The notes: generated by a model not told the origin, from the letters alone. A stretch of DNA of 64,000 nt from Limisphaerales bacterium (GCA_024761205.1 JAMASS010000008.1:62001-126000), one strand, 5' to 3'. Shown: positions 19,452-29,550, counted from the first letter of the stretch. A program made the numbers and translations.

Positions 19452-19790
19452 TCACTCTTCTGCTTTGTAGCCGTAGTCTCGCTCCATCTTAGCGATTTGG
19501 ACCTTGTATCGAGCATACCAAACCCGACGACCTTTTTGTTGGGTGGCAGCGTCTTCTTGTTGGGTTTTCCACTGCTTAATGCACGCTAGATCATGCCAAT
19601 AGGTAAATGGTGATTCCCAGGTTCTCCCTCACAGATTCGAAGCCAAGGAAACCTAGCTGCTCGGAGGCTAGGCCGAGCATGTGTTCGGCCGTCTCTTGAT
19701 ATCCTCCTGCAGGATTGTCCCTCATTGTGGAGGCACGGCGTAGTACGGGGGCTTAGGGGTTTCAGGCAATGGGTTTCGTCATTTCCTTGC
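19452..19790 (-). pseudogene. decayed antibiotic biosynthesis monooxygenase (ABM) domain protein
   Basis: The minus strand reads PKPPYYAV near 19780, then GYQETAEHMLGLASEQLGFL and GFESVRENLG near 19620-19700. In another frame it reads ESPFTYWHDLACIKQWKTQQ and GRRVWYARYKVQIAKMERDY, ending at the TGA at 19452. This order identifies a small ABM-type dimeric barrel. The loss of the strand-1 region and a frameshift after ENLG show it is broken. Confidence 0.7.
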
Positions 19791-20149
19791 TCGCCTAGCG
19801 ACCTGAGGGTCGGTGAGCATAGCGAGGAGTTCGTCCGGGTCAAGCAGTGCTATGAGGCGTTGGTTCGTTGGTATCCAAGCTTCCTAATGGTGAGGGAGCT
19901 TTGGCTCTATTGGTCTGGCTTTTTCCGGTTCAACAGTTCCAAAATCTCGCGTATTGTCGGCAAATGGAGATGGAAATTGCAGCCGCAGGCGCACATTGCA
20001 CCCGCGAACAAGACTTCTGTTTCAGATGCTTTATTTCATTGTGAAAAAATAAAACCCCTAAAAAATGCCTCATTCAAAAGTCAAGCACCAGAAAATTACT
20101 TGAAGTGTGGCCGTTTGGAACATGGATTCCTACGGGTATGGTATGAATC
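19791..20149. other. intergenic, no gene recognised
   Basis: Open frames here have no family likeness. The part around 20010-20100 is AT-rich and looks non-coding. Confidence 0.3.
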
Positions 20150-21620
20150 TTGCTGCTACGAAAACTCGTTGCATTTAGCTGCAAACGGAGAGGGTCCCGT
20201 CTGTCTTGTGAGACTAGGAGGATGGACAGTGCAGCGCATCCGGCGGACGAGGTGCCACCCGAAACGCCAGACCAGGCAGAGGGTCCTGGTGTGCCGTTTC
20301 CGCTGCGATTTCTGTTTGCGACAAACCCCAAGGTCATGATTTGGTGTGTTTGCCGGGGGCGATTTTCCCAATTTTTTCGGAGAAGGGTTCTTTTTGAAGG
20401 GAAGGATGGACTGCCGTACAATCACTGCACTTGGGCTGCTGCGAGTGCGGATGGCTCGGTGTGGTTCGGTATGGAAAAGGAATGATCCCGTTATCAGGCC
20501 GGGCGGTGGTCCTATCGGCAGGGCTGCCGTTGGTTGTTCGACGATTGTGTGCTCTGTTTGACGATGGATGCTGACGGAGCGGCGTGGATTTTGACTGAGG
20601 CCGGGGTTTCGAAGATCGGATTTCGAGAGATGACCTTGAAGGAAAAGGCGGCGAGTTATGAGGCAGAGATCGACTCGCTGATCAAGCGAATGCTGTTCGG
20701 TTGCACATCGCCCGTTTTGCTTGGCCGGACGGGGAATGGGGTTGGAAAGGGGACACGAGTTCTGATGAGCTGGTTGGCCACTATTTTTCTATCCGCTCTA
20801 CCATGATTTGGTGGCCGCAACGGAGGCTGAGAAGGGGCGGGTTTGCAAGGCGGTCGTTGATCTGACGGATCATCTGATCGCCCACGGCTATAATCTCACG
20901 GATTAATGATGGGCGTCCGATGCGTTGAGGCACCTTCAGTCCGGAAAACCTGAACCGCAATCCCGACTGGCAAGTAGAGCGAGGTCTCAACTCGCTGAGC
21001 CTGCTCGTGCGCTTGACCGGAGATGCGATGTCAAAGCTAAACGAGTTGATCAAGAAACACGCCTATCTCAGCAACACCATGGTTCCCAAGATTCAGCAGG
21101 GGGATGGGCTCTGGAAGTCAGTCCGATGATGAGATGGCTTTCATGAGTTTCTACGATTTGTTGCGGTATTCAAAAAAGGATGAGCGACTGAAGCAACAAC
21201 TGCTGCGAGCGTTCCACCAATATTGGACTTTGGAAAACCGGAATTAAATCCCTTCTTCAATTTTACCTGCGCTGCCGGAAAGCTGGTATTGGCTTCGCGG
21301 GGAGCGCATAAATGTAAGTCTATGGTCGGGCTGGGCTCGAAGAATCGATTGGGACGCTCAAGGCGTTCCCTTTGGATCGGGCGAATTGGGGACATCAGAA
21401 CAGTCAGCGATTGGGTATGGTTTCGTTGCCCGCGCAGCAGTTGATTGATGTGTTGAGGACCGACGTTTCAAATGCGTGGCTTTCGTGTGGACGGCCGGTG
21501 CCTGCCGGTGGATGAATGCTACTTCAATCATTGGAGCACGGATCCATTTCGATTGGATTATGCGGGAGACGGTCTCGGGTTGGGCTGTGGGACTGTGTTT
21601 TTGTTGGGATAGCCTCAATG
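20150..21620 (+). pseudogene. decayed propeller-containing conserved protein
   Basis: Two propeller blades are recognisable, ASADGSVWFGMEKE near 20450 and MDADGAAWILTEAGVSKIGF near 20565. A helical C-terminal region follows: WGWKGDTSSDELVGHYF near 20745, AHGYNLTD near 20882, LLVRLTGDAMSKLNELIKK near 21005, LSNTMVPKIQQG, KPELNPFFNFT near 21230, VDECYFNHWSTDPFRLDYAG near 21510 and GLGCGTVFLL. The SVWFGT-type blades recall two-component regulator propellers, but no kinase domain is seen and the function is unknown. There is a large deletion between the propeller and WKGDTSSDE blocks plus many frameshifts. Confidence 0.55.
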
Positions 21621-21639
21621 AATAGAGAGATTCGGGCGA

Positions 21640-22833
21640 GAGTCAACGGTAATGGTTTTCCATTTGACGATGGATCGGCTGCTCGATCGACAACGGAGGC
21701 TCTGAGGCGAGAGACGCCGGGGTAGTCGACATCCAAGGGGGGTAGTCTGGATTCGATATCGTGACGGTGGCTTGGATCCTGATAGTCTCGGTTGCATCGG
21801 ACTGTACAGCTGCCAAATCACTTTCGAAGTTCACTAGCCACCGTTCTTGTCGTGCCGAGGGGTGAAGTGGGCGGGTGATTGGTGCTCGGTAATGTGGGTG
21901 CTTGGGCGACGAGAAACATGGGTGCCGTCTCTTTTTCGCGGGAGAGCGCGATTCCGAGACCAGGTGCCGAGCCAATAGGTCTGACCGGCTATCAAGGTGG
22001 ATTGTAGACGTCGTTTTGGACGATGATCTGTCCGTCTTTCCGAATCTGCACAACTTCTCGATATCCGCTCAGACCCAAGTGGTTCAATTCCCAAGCCAGG
22101 TCATAAGTCACTCCAAGTCGATAGCAGCGTTGGATTTCGGCTGCGACTCGAGCCAGTATCTCGGGATGTTTGAGTCCGTGCTCGTTGATCTTTCGTAGTT
22201 GAGGGGCGGCAAACACCAGAGCGATTCTTTGGTGAGCAGCGTGTAGCCGGGAGGAAAGAGGATGATGGTCTCGGCTGCGCGTCGTAGTTGGTCGTGATCG
22301 CTCGCGATATTATTCTGCGTACTGGCGAATGAATTTTGAGTAGGCGAGCTGTGCGGTGCAAGGGACAATGGTGGTCGCGGTCGTCTGCCCAAAACAATAA
22401 ATAGGATGCGCCGAGATTGTATGCATGGCTTGGGGCACGGATAGACCTCGGGAGAGCCTGAAATCAACTATAGATGGCAATACCCCATCGTTTCCTCGTG
22501 ACTCGAGAGCAACCCCTCGCATCATTCCATAGATCATATCCAACCACCCTTGCTGATCGTAGGGGGGCATCTGGGTAACGGCGCTGCCATTGAATAATGG
22601 TAGGTCTCGATTGGAAGCACTCCGACTTTTATAGACAATGGCGCCGGGCGACCTGTTAGTCTCCTGTAGAGGGATGAACTTTCCAGGTCCACATGGTTGC
22701 TTGCGGCGTGCTCATGGTGCCGAGCGAAACGTCGGGCTGGGTGACCAGCGCACGTTGTAACCGGAGGGGGACCAGCATAGTTCGCTCGGTTGAATTCTGG
22801 TTGGAAGTGCTGAAGAACCAGGGGAACGGTCAA
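21640..22833 (-). pseudogene. decayed gene of unknown family
   Basis: The minus strand holds consecutive coding-like blocks in alternating frames. They are YDQQGWLDMIYGMMRGVALE near 22550, DGVLPSIVDFRLSRGLSVPQ near 22450, HPEILARVAAEIQRCYRLGV near 22140, TYDLAWELNHLGLSGYREVV and QIRKDGQIIVQNDVYNPP near 22010-22100, and AGQTYWLGTWSRNRAL near 21970. The length suggests a protein of about 380 residues. I cannot assign a family. Confidence 0.4.
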
Positions 22834-22864
22834 CTTAAAGCAAAGAAATGTTTCACAGTTTCCT

Positions 22865-22897
22865 AAAAAAGGCCAAGCCGAGACGGACCTCGGCTTG
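22865..22897 (-). terminator. Rho-independent terminator of the EF-hand gene
   Basis: The arms CAAGCCGAG and CTCGGCTTG form a perfect 9-bp stem with a 6-base loop. Read on the minus strand the stem is followed by GGCC and a run of six T. It lies just past the end of the decayed EF-hand gene and still looks functional. Confidence 0.75.
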
Positions 22898-22929
22898 ATT
22901 GAGAGATGTGCGGTTTTGTCGTTACGCTG

Positions 22930-23829
22930 CGGTTATTTAATCAACCGCGGTGATTGCCTGGATGTCGCGGGCGTTGGGATTGTTGCGGAGGTGTCGGCGC
23001 CGATGGTCCGGACGCCATCGTTTTCACCAACATTGTCCACTCCTTCAGGTCCTCTTGGCCCGAGGCTGCCGCGAGGCCTTCGCGGATTGCGGTTCCGCGG
23101 GGGATACTTCGTCAGCCGTGGTCTGGTAGCGTTCAATTTTGCCAATAACGCAGCCGCTCTCTTGGCAATGGCTGCTCATTCGTCTACGGATCCGATTTCA
23201 TCGGGTGTGCCTCGCCGTCTTGGTGGTGGCAAATCATTCGTTGAACCGGTCTTGGGGGTTGCCCACCATTTCGGTGAGGACTTCCGCTTCGGTGATTTCG
23301 CCATCCCCCCGAGTCTAACGTGGGGCACTGGCGGTTTTCATGATTTCCGGATCCCGTCGCCCCGGTCCGTTGGAGCGTCGCACTGTCGGCATCATCGGGT
23401 TCGGCTAGTCGTTCAAGAATGTTCATGATTCGCTCTTCCACGATGGCCTAGTGAATGGCAAGGCTTCCTCAGAGGTAAATGGTGCCATCACCATCTTGAT
23501 CGTATTTCTCCAGGGCCTTTGTTTGTTTTGCCGCTGCAGCCTCGTCGCTAGCTAGGACTAGTTCGTCACGGGTGATGACACCGTCCCGGTTCACGCCGTT
23601 CTTTTCCATAAAAGTCGGCCACACATTCGGTGGCTGCGGCTTCTTGAGGGACTTGTCGTTCCTCGTGGCTGAGTTGGCCGTCTCCGTCGAGATCGAATGG
23701 TGCCAGGAGCTTGACTCGACGATCTTCCCTATCTCCTTCATTATCAACTCCTTAGCCCATGACGGGGGGCGTAGTGGTGAGAATTCCGCTGCTTACCAAA
23801 GCGGTGGTCGGTAGTTTTAGGTTTTTCAT
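22930..23829 (-). pseudogene. decayed secreted EF-hand protein
   Basis: From ATG 23829 the first residues (KNLKLPTTALVSSGILTT) could be a signal peptide, cut by a TAA after about 25 codons. EF-hand loops follow in several frames: FDLDGDGQLSHEE near 23690, NRDGVITRDELVLAS near 23570, YDQDGDGTIYL near 23480, and GDGEITEAEV near 23280-23300. Such proteins bind calcium outside the cytoplasm. A good terminator follows at about 22.87-22.90 kb. Confidence 0.65.
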
Positions 23830-23839
23830 GGTTCTGATG

Positions 23840-24660
23840 CTTTTTGATTAAAATCTCGTTTCCTGATCCCCGAGAGGATTCCTCTCAGTCGCAATTGACA
23901 GAGGAGCAAAGGTTTCGCCTGATGACAGTTGAGAAGTCGCAGTTATACGACAGGGGGTGTGCGATGCCTCGATGGTTTCCAAGAACTCTCGGATATCCAG
24001 TGAATTCGCCGAGGTTTGGGATGGCGAACAGAGGCATCTCATCGTCTTCCAACAACGCGAGAGCGGCTTGGAGAACATCGTGAAGATGACAGAGGTGTTG
24101 GCCGGTGAGCTCCAAAGGGCTGCGCCCGCCAACGAACCATGAACCGGAAGGAATCCTCTCTGGATGCCAAAGGCCGCCGCCCAGCAAGCGGAGCCGATCC
24201 AGCCCAACGTTGGCGTCCTCGCCGAGGATTGCGTTGTTTGCCCTCGGGATCGGTCCCGCCACCGCCCGCACGCACGGAGAGCCGCGCCCGACCTTCTCAG
24301 AGTGGGCGGTCGGACAACAGGCCATCGCCCAACAAGTCCAGGCTAGTTGCACGGGCCAAGCGCATAATCCCCCCGGCAGACCTAAGGCCCGCTGGTCCAG
24401 CCTTGAGCGCCCGCCTCCTCAAACCCCAAGCCCCTGGCCGAGCCCGGAAGAAGGCCATTGTGGCGGCTAGACGCTAGCCATCGAAAAGCAAGGTTGCCGG
24501 CAGGCGCATTCCAAGGGTAGCGGCGGCTCGTCCAGTGCACTGAACGCCGGGCCCACCTTTGGTCCGATTTAGAGCTTGGGGGCCGATTTCGCGGCCCCTT
24601 AGCCGCAATCGGATGGGCCTGACATCTCTGGGCGTATCAACTGCGGAGGGCAGGGTGGGG
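23840..24660. other. unassigned decayed sequence and hairpin
   Basis: A minus-strand frame at 23885-24352 reads LDRLRLLGGGLWHPERIPSG and LELTGQHLCHLHDVLQAALA, which looks coding-like but matches no family I know. GC-rich sequence follows, with a hairpin at 24579-24598 (GGGGCCG, loop ATTTCG, CGGCCCC) that lacks a T run. No intact gene is supported. Confidence 0.3.
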
Positions 24661-24666
24661 GCTTGG

Positions 24667-24755
24667 GGGAACGCTGATTTAATCCCTGAGCGTTGCTGTT
24701 TTCGGTGATTTTTCCGGGGAAAACCGAGTTTCTGGTTATGTAATCAGCGTTTCCC
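24667..24755. repeat. short element bounded by 13-bp imperfect inverted repeats
   Basis: The left arm GGGAACGCTGATT (24667-24679) pairs with AATCAGCGTTTCCC (24742-24755) with one bulged base. The 62 bases between have no frame. It could be a small non-autonomous element or a transcript hairpin, lying about 100 bases from the tRNA gene. Confidence 0.4.
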
Positions 24756-24850
24756 TGGGCGCGCACTCCCCCCGCCCAAAGGCAGGCTGCGCGGTCCCAA
24801 GGACTCGCTCGAACCAATTATATTGGCAGCTACGAGGGTTTGTTGCGAGT

Positions 24851-24925
<75 letters not shown>

Positions 24926-25108
24926 GGGCCAAAGGGTCAGGCGCAGGAAGAACCTGTTGGAAGCAGAGTTTAGTGAATCCAATTTCCGTGTGACAAGTCA
25001 TTTGTGCTGTCGTGTGGGGGTGATTAAAGGGGGAGGTGGGGTGGAGAGGTTTTGTTGAGTCGCTATTGCCTAAATCGCAAGAGGAGAATCACTGCGGACA
25101 ATTGTAGT

Positions 25109-25251
25109 GAACCTCTGAACCAAGGATCCGGCGTTCAGTCTCAAGGCGCAAAATTGCCGGCACGCTGGCGGCGCCTCAAAAGTCTGGCGTGGCAGCGTCC
25201 GAGCGCCTTTTGCAAGCCCCGCCACTGTGCTTTGTGCTGGTTCAGAGGTTC
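25109..25251. repeat. 143-bp element with perfect 14-bp inverted repeats
   Basis: GAACCTCTGAACCA at 25109-25122 is matched exactly by TGGTTCAGAGGTTC at 25238-25251. The interior is GC-rich with sub-palindromes around GCCGGCACGCTGGCGGCGCC. A frame of 133 residues runs across it but has no protein-like features. It resembles a MITE or an intergenic palindromic repeat. It sits between the tRNA and the polysaccharide genes. Confidence 0.5.
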
Positions 25252-25465
25252 CTTAGTCAATAACCTCACTGAGGGGAGGTTCGGCTTGTGCGACGGGCTG
25301 GCGGCTCAAGAGACTCTCGCTCCACCTTTTCTAAAATTGACTCGCCCTTTCATTTCACTCTCTCCGTTGTGTTGCGTTTGGAGTTCTCTGTTGACCCCGG
25401 ACGACGAAGGCTGTCTTAATCAGGGGGTCTTTGGCGTTTGTTGGGCGAGCTGAGGACTGATATTG

Positions 25466-26236
25466 ATGAAAACCGTTGAGGTTTTAGGTACTCCGTTGCG
25501 AGTGACAACGTATGATGCGTTGTCGGATTTTTGCCACGAAGAGGTTCGGAAGGCGAGCGTCTTTGCGGTTGATTTTACTAATTCCCACATTGTCACGATG
25601 CGGCGGATGAGTGTTGAGTTTCGGTCGATGATGTCTTGTTTTGATCATTTCATTCCTGATGGAATGCCTTTGATTTGGTGTATGAATAGAGGGCGGGCGC
25701 AGCTGTCAGATCAAGTCTACGGGCCGACCTTTATGCGGAAATGCCTGGAGCGGACACAGCCGGATTACCGACATTTCTTTTTGGGAGGTTCAAAGGAATG
25801 TCTAGCCAAGCTTGAGATGCGGCTGCGGAAAGTGCATCCTGGCTTGTCGGTGGTGGGGATGCGTGACGGATACTTTTCTGCGGAGGAAGAAGAGGGGATT
25901 GTATCGGCGATCAACGAGATCTCGCCTGATTTTGTGTGGGTGGGGCTCGGGACGCCCAAGCAGCAGCGGTGGATCAGTCGATGGAAGTCAAAGATTCAAC
26001 GGGGTGCTCTGTTGGCGGTGGGGTATGCGTTTGATGTCAATGCTGGCACGAAGCCGGATCCGCCTCTGTGGATGCAACGTCGTGGGCTCGGGTGGGCTTT
26101 TCGGCTGGCCTCTGAGCCCAAGCGTTTGGCCGGGCGTTATTTGCGCTACAATAGTTTGTTTTTGTTTTATTTGCTGTGGGACGGACTCCGTGGCCAGGCG
26201 ATTCGAAGAACGGTGGCTGCAGGTGTTGCTTCGTGA
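25466..26236 (+). CDS. WecG/TagA/CpsF-family glycosyltransferase
   Basis: This 256-residue enzyme transfers a sugar such as N-acetylmannosamine or its uronate to a lipid-linked precursor at the inner face of the membrane. Family landmarks are DFTNSHIVTMRRM near residue 38, the FIPDGMPLIW block near 67-76 holding the catalytic aspartate, FFLGGSKECLAKLE near 108, and VGLGTPKQQRWISRWK near 159-174. The C-terminal region includes the conserved WMQRRGLGWAFRLASEPKRL. ATG 25466 is preferred over the TTG one codon earlier. It heads the exosortase/polysaccharide group and lies 79 bases before the exosortase start. Confidence 0.9.
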   Translation: MKTVEVLGTPLRVTTYDALSDFCHEEVRKASVFAVDFTNSHIVTMRRMSVEFRSMMSCFDHFIPDGMPLIWCMNRGRAQLSDQVYGPTFMRKCLERTQPDYRHFFLGGSKECLAKLEMRLRKVHPGLSVVGMRDGYFSAEEEEGIVSAINEISPDFVWVGLGTPKQQRWISRWKSKIQRGALLAVGYAFDVNAGTKPDPPLWMQRRGLGWAFRLASEPKRLAGRYLRYNSLFLFYLLWDGLRGQAIRRTVAAGVAS

Positions 26237-26314
26237 TTCGGCTTAAGTTTCTTGGTGCCGATGCCTCTTGACTCTGATTTCCGCTGAGAATCTGTGATTA
26301 AATCTACTTTTTAT

Positions 26315-27280
26315 ATGTCTGAAGAGAATACTGCTGAAGCGCCGACGAATCCCAGAACGAATCTTGCCGCCGAGTTTAGGGAGTTTTGGGATTTTCTCCC
26401 ACGTAAGCATGTGTTTGCTGTGTTAGCGATTAGTTGGTTGCTGTTGTTCCAGTTTCTAGGGAACTCCACCTTTGGCTATATCGATACGCCATCTCTGTTC
26501 ACGTGGATGTTTGCGGCTTATAATGCTCAGATGTCTGAAGATAGCCATGGGAATCTGATTCCGTTTGTGGTTTTGGGCCTGATTTGGTGGAAACGGCGGG
26601 AACTGATGTCGCTGCGTCTAGAGCCTTGGCATTGGGCACTCCCAATGTTCGTGGTGGCGGTCGTGCTCCATTCGGTCGGATTTGTCGCCCAGCAGCCAAG
26701 GATATCAATTCTGGCGTTGTTTTTTGGGTTTTATGCCATCATGGGGTTGTGCTGGGGACGGTCTTGGCTCAAGCATACTTTTTTCCCCTACTTCCTGGTA
26801 ATCTTCTGCGTGCCGATCGGTTCGTTGGCGCAGGGGATCACTTTTCCGTTGCGGATGTTGGTGACGCAGCTTTCGGTTGGATTTGCCTCAATCGTGCTTG
26901 GGTTGGAGATCGTTCGGGAGGGGACATTGATCTTTGATGCTGACAAATCGTTCCAGTATGATGTGGCGCCAGCGTGTAGTGGTATTCGGAGTTTGATCAC
27001 GCTGTTCGCCTTGACCACGATTTATGGCTTCATCACTTACCAGACGATGTGGCGGCGGTTGGTGATGATGGCAGTTTCGGTTCCGTTAGCTGTATTGGGT
27101 AATGTGCTGCGGGTTATCACCGTAATCGTTGTTGGCGATGTGTACGGGATGAAGGCTGGCTTAAACATCGAGCAGAAGCTGGGCCTTGTAACGTTTTTGG
27201 TCGCGATTGTTGGCGTGATGGTCTTGGGATACTTTTTGGATGAGAAAAGGTCGGGAATGGAGAAGCAGAATGAAAGCTGA
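26315..27280 (+). CDS. exosortase/archaeosortase-family membrane protease-transpeptidase
   Basis: This 321-residue, multi-pass inner-membrane protein belongs to the exosortase family, which cleaves C-terminal sorting tails of exported proteins. It shows the periplasmic EDSHGNLIPFVVL block near 75, the PYFLVIFCVPIG helix near 158-169, the catalytic cysteine in APACSGIRSL near 221 and the conserved arginine in GNVLRVI near 266. The downstream position where relatives have a histidine (usually H-[DE]-W-x-G) reads NIEQKLGLVTF here. A GTG at 26294 is an alternative start. The stop overlaps the next gene. No protein in this window carries an obvious PEP-CTERM tail, so substrates lie elsewhere. Confidence 0.88.
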   Translation: MSEENTAEAPTNPRTNLAAEFREFWDFLPRKHVFAVLAISWLLLFQFLGNSTFGYIDTPSLFTWMFAAYNAQMSEDSHGNLIPFVVLGLIWWKRRELMSLRLEPWHWALPMFVVAVVLHSVGFVAQQPRISILALFFGFYAIMGLCWGRSWLKHTFFPYFLVIFCVPIGSLAQGITFPLRMLVTQLSVGFASIVLGLEIVREGTLIFDADKSFQYDVAPACSGIRSLITLFALTTIYGFITYQTMWRRLVMMAVSVPLAVLGNVLRVITVIVVGDVYGMKAGLNIEQKLGLVTFLVAIVGVMVLGYFLDEKRSGMEKQNES

Positions 27281-28007
27281 GGAATGGAAAATTCCGGCGA
27301 TCGCCCTGTCAGTGATGTTGTTGGTGGTGCTGTTTTTGTCCTATTGGAAGACGAATCAGCGGCTCGGTGAACCTGGGATCAAAGTTGTAGCCGTGGGTGA
27401 GAATGGTGAACTGGATATCGAGTTTCCGGAGTTAGTTTTGGATTATGAAGGGAGAGTTCATCCTGTCAGTGAGGGAGTGATCAACACCTTGCCGGCCGAT
27501 ACCACCATCGGTATTCGAGCGTATAAGGCGCCGGATGGTTATGAGATGCAGGTCATGGGGGTGCTTATGGGGTCGGATCGAACGAGTATTCATCAGCCCG
27601 AATTCTGTCTCACCGGGAATGGATACCGCATTACGGGATCAAAGCTTGACACGGTCACCGTTCGCGGCCCGGAAACCTATGAGTTACCCGTGATGGTCAT
27701 TCGATGCGAGGCGCCCCTTAACGGTGTCATTTATCCGGCGTTCTATGTCTATTGGTTTGTTGCGGATGGGTTAGCGACCGCGCAACATTGGGAGCGGATG
27801 TGGCTGATGGCGAAAGGTCTGTTTACCACCGGGGAGCTACAGCGTTGGGCCTATGTCAGTTGCTTGGGGCTCGCCACGCCAGACAACGAAGAGGCCTACC
27901 TGAATCGGATCAAGGAATTTCTCGGCCACGCTATTCCCGATTTTCAACCACAGCCCAAGCTTTTGGTTGGCGGCTCTGAAGCGATCGGCCGAGCCGGATC
28001 AAAGTGA
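27270..28007 (+). CDS. exosortase-associated EpsI-like protein
   Basis: This 245-residue protein has one N-terminal membrane helix (IPAIALSVMLLVVLFLSYW) and a periplasmic domain. The block SIHQPEFCLTGNGYRI near residue 108 corresponds to the HxPExCxxGxGW signature of EpsI, which occurs beside or fused to exosortases. It ends with a helical region around GRAGSK. The ATG at 27270 overlaps the exosortase stop by 11 bases, so the two are translated together. It probably assists sorting or polysaccharide export. Confidence 0.85.
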   Translation: MKAEEWKIPAIALSVMLLVVLFLSYWKTNQRLGEPGIKVVAVGENGELDIEFPELVLDYEGRVHPVSEGVINTLPADTTIGIRAYKAPDGYEMQVMGVLMGSDRTSIHQPEFCLTGNGYRITGSKLDTVTVRGPETYELPVMVIRCEAPLNGVIYPAFYVYWFVADGLATAQHWERMWLMAKGLFTTGELQRWAYVSCLGLATPDNEEAYLNRIKEFLGHAIPDFQPQPKLLVGGSEAIGRAGSK

Positions 28008-28131
28008 GGGCGTCGCATTGGCTGGCAATGGGGACTAGGGTGGGCAAAAACACGAGGCTGCTGTGAATAGGTATCGTTTGTGCGGTGAGATGGGTTTTGC
28101 CTCGACGGCGAAATGATGGTGACTAAATTAT

Positions 28132-29550
28132 ATGTTACGGCGACAGCGACAAATTCGGAATGGCTTGCTGAAAATTGTCGATGGGGTGTTGTTCGCTCTC
28201 GGCTTCTTTCTCGCTTATTATGTGCGCTCCAGCGAAGTCTTCCTGGGGACCTTTGTCTTAGATTTCCTGGCGTTGTTTGGCGGGACGAAGGAGATTGAAA
28301 GTTTTGAGAGCTTTTTTCCGATTATGCTCCTCACCCTGCCGGTGTCGTTGGTTTTGCTGGAGTTTCTAGGATTCTATGATCGACCGCTGTTGCTCTCTCG
28401 AGGGAAAACGGCCTGGCAGCTCTTCAAAGTATGCGCCTTGGTAACGATCGCTTTGGTGTTAATGATGTTCTTGGTGCGAATTCAGCTTTCTCGTGCGGTG
28501 ATTATTTTATCTGGAGGGATCAGCTTCGTCCTGGTCATGGTTAAGGAGGAAGTGCTCCGTCGCTACGCAGAGTTGAATCTTGGTCGATCTCAATTTCGGC
28601 AGCGGTTTATTCTGATCGGTGCGTCCGAAGATACGCAAAAGCTTTATGACGATGTGCTTCAGGATTCGAAGTCAAACCTACAGGTCGTTGCCGATCTTGA
28701 TGTGAACCGGACCTCGGTGGAGGAGTTTCTTCGGCTGCTTCACGAACATTCGGCCAATGGGGTCATCATGTCGGCAAAGCATACGTTTTTTGGTCAGGTC
28801 GAGAAGGTCATCCAGGCTTGTGAACTGGAGGGGGTTGAAGTGTGGATGTTGGCAGATTTCTTCCATACGGAGATTTCTCGGACTATTCTGGATGACTTCA
28901 ATGGCTACCCCATGATGGTCTTCCGTTCGGCTCCTGATGTGTCTTGGCAAGCCGTGGCTAAGCAGACCATTGATCAGATTGGAGCCTGCGTGGCCTTGCT
29001 GGTCTTTGCCCCAATATTGGTTTTTTGTGCGATTAGCATTCGCTTGTCGTCTCCAGGGCCGATTCTCTTTCGTCAACAGCGTAGCGGGCTCAATGGGCGA
29101 CCGTTCGAGATGTATAAATTTCGCTCGATGGTGACCGACGCGGAGCAACAACGTCGGGAGCTTGAAGATATGAACGAGATGGACGGGCCTGTCTTCAAGT
29201 TGTCGGAAGATCCTCGGGTGACGTGGATTGGAAAGTTTTTGAGGCGACGAAGCTTTGACGAATTGCCACAGCTGTTCAATGTGTTAAAAGGGGAGATGAG
29301 TTTAGTGGGGCCGCGGCCGTTGCCCGTGGATGAAACGTTGCGATTTGATGATTTGGCGCATCGTCGGCGCTTGAGCGTCAAGCCTGGTTTGACTTGCCTT
29401 TGGCAGATCAGTGGCCGAAATGATGTGAAAGATTTTCAGGAATGGGTTCGATTGGACTTGGAGTATATCGACAACTGGTCCTTGTGGCTGGATGTAAAGA
29501 TTCTGTTGCGAACGGTGCCGGTGGTTTTGCTAGGAACGGGCGCAAAGTAG
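28132..29550 (+). CDS. polyprenyl-phosphate sugar phosphotransferase (WbaP-like initiating enzyme)
   Basis: This 472-residue enzyme starts exopolysaccharide synthesis by transferring a sugar-1-phosphate onto undecaprenyl phosphate. It has four N-terminal membrane helices (residues about 15-135), a soluble Rossmann-like domain (RFILIGASEDTQKLYDDVLQ near 160), and a re-entrant helix near 285. The catalytic domain has FRQQRSGLNGRPFEMYKFRS near 320, the acidic pair in KFLRRRSFDELPQLFNVLKG, and GPRPLPVDE and KPGLTCLWQISGRND. ATG 28132 is the chosen start. It follows the exosortase pair by about 125 bases and belongs functionally with wecG. Confidence 0.92.
   Translation: MLRRQRQIRNGLLKIVDGVLFALGFFLAYYVRSSEVFLGTFVLDFLALFGGTKEIESFESFFPIMLLTLPVSLVLLEFLGFYDRPLLLSRGKTAWQLFKVCALVTIALVLMMFLVRIQLSRAVIILSGGISFVLVMVKEEVLRRYAELNLGRSQFRQRFILIGASEDTQKLYDDVLQDSKSNLQVVADLDVNRTSVEEFLRLLHEHSANGVIMSAKHTFFGQVEKVIQACELEGVEVWMLADFFHTEISRTILDDFNGYPMMVFRSAPDVSWQAVAKQTIDQIGACVALLVFAPILVFCAISIRLSSPGPILFRQQRSGLNGRPFEMYKFRSMVTDAEQQRRELEDMNEMDGPVFKLSEDPRVTWIGKFLRRRSFDELPQLFNVLKGEMSLVGPRPLPVDETLRFDDLAHRRRLSVKPGLTCLWQISGRNDVKDFQEWVRLDLEYIDNWSLWLDVKILLRTVPVVLLGTGAK

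Noticed and set aside
25052-25453. A 133-residue plus-strand protein
   Set aside because: It runs through the inverted-repeat element, is cysteine- and arginine-rich without motifs, and has no homologue-like blocks.
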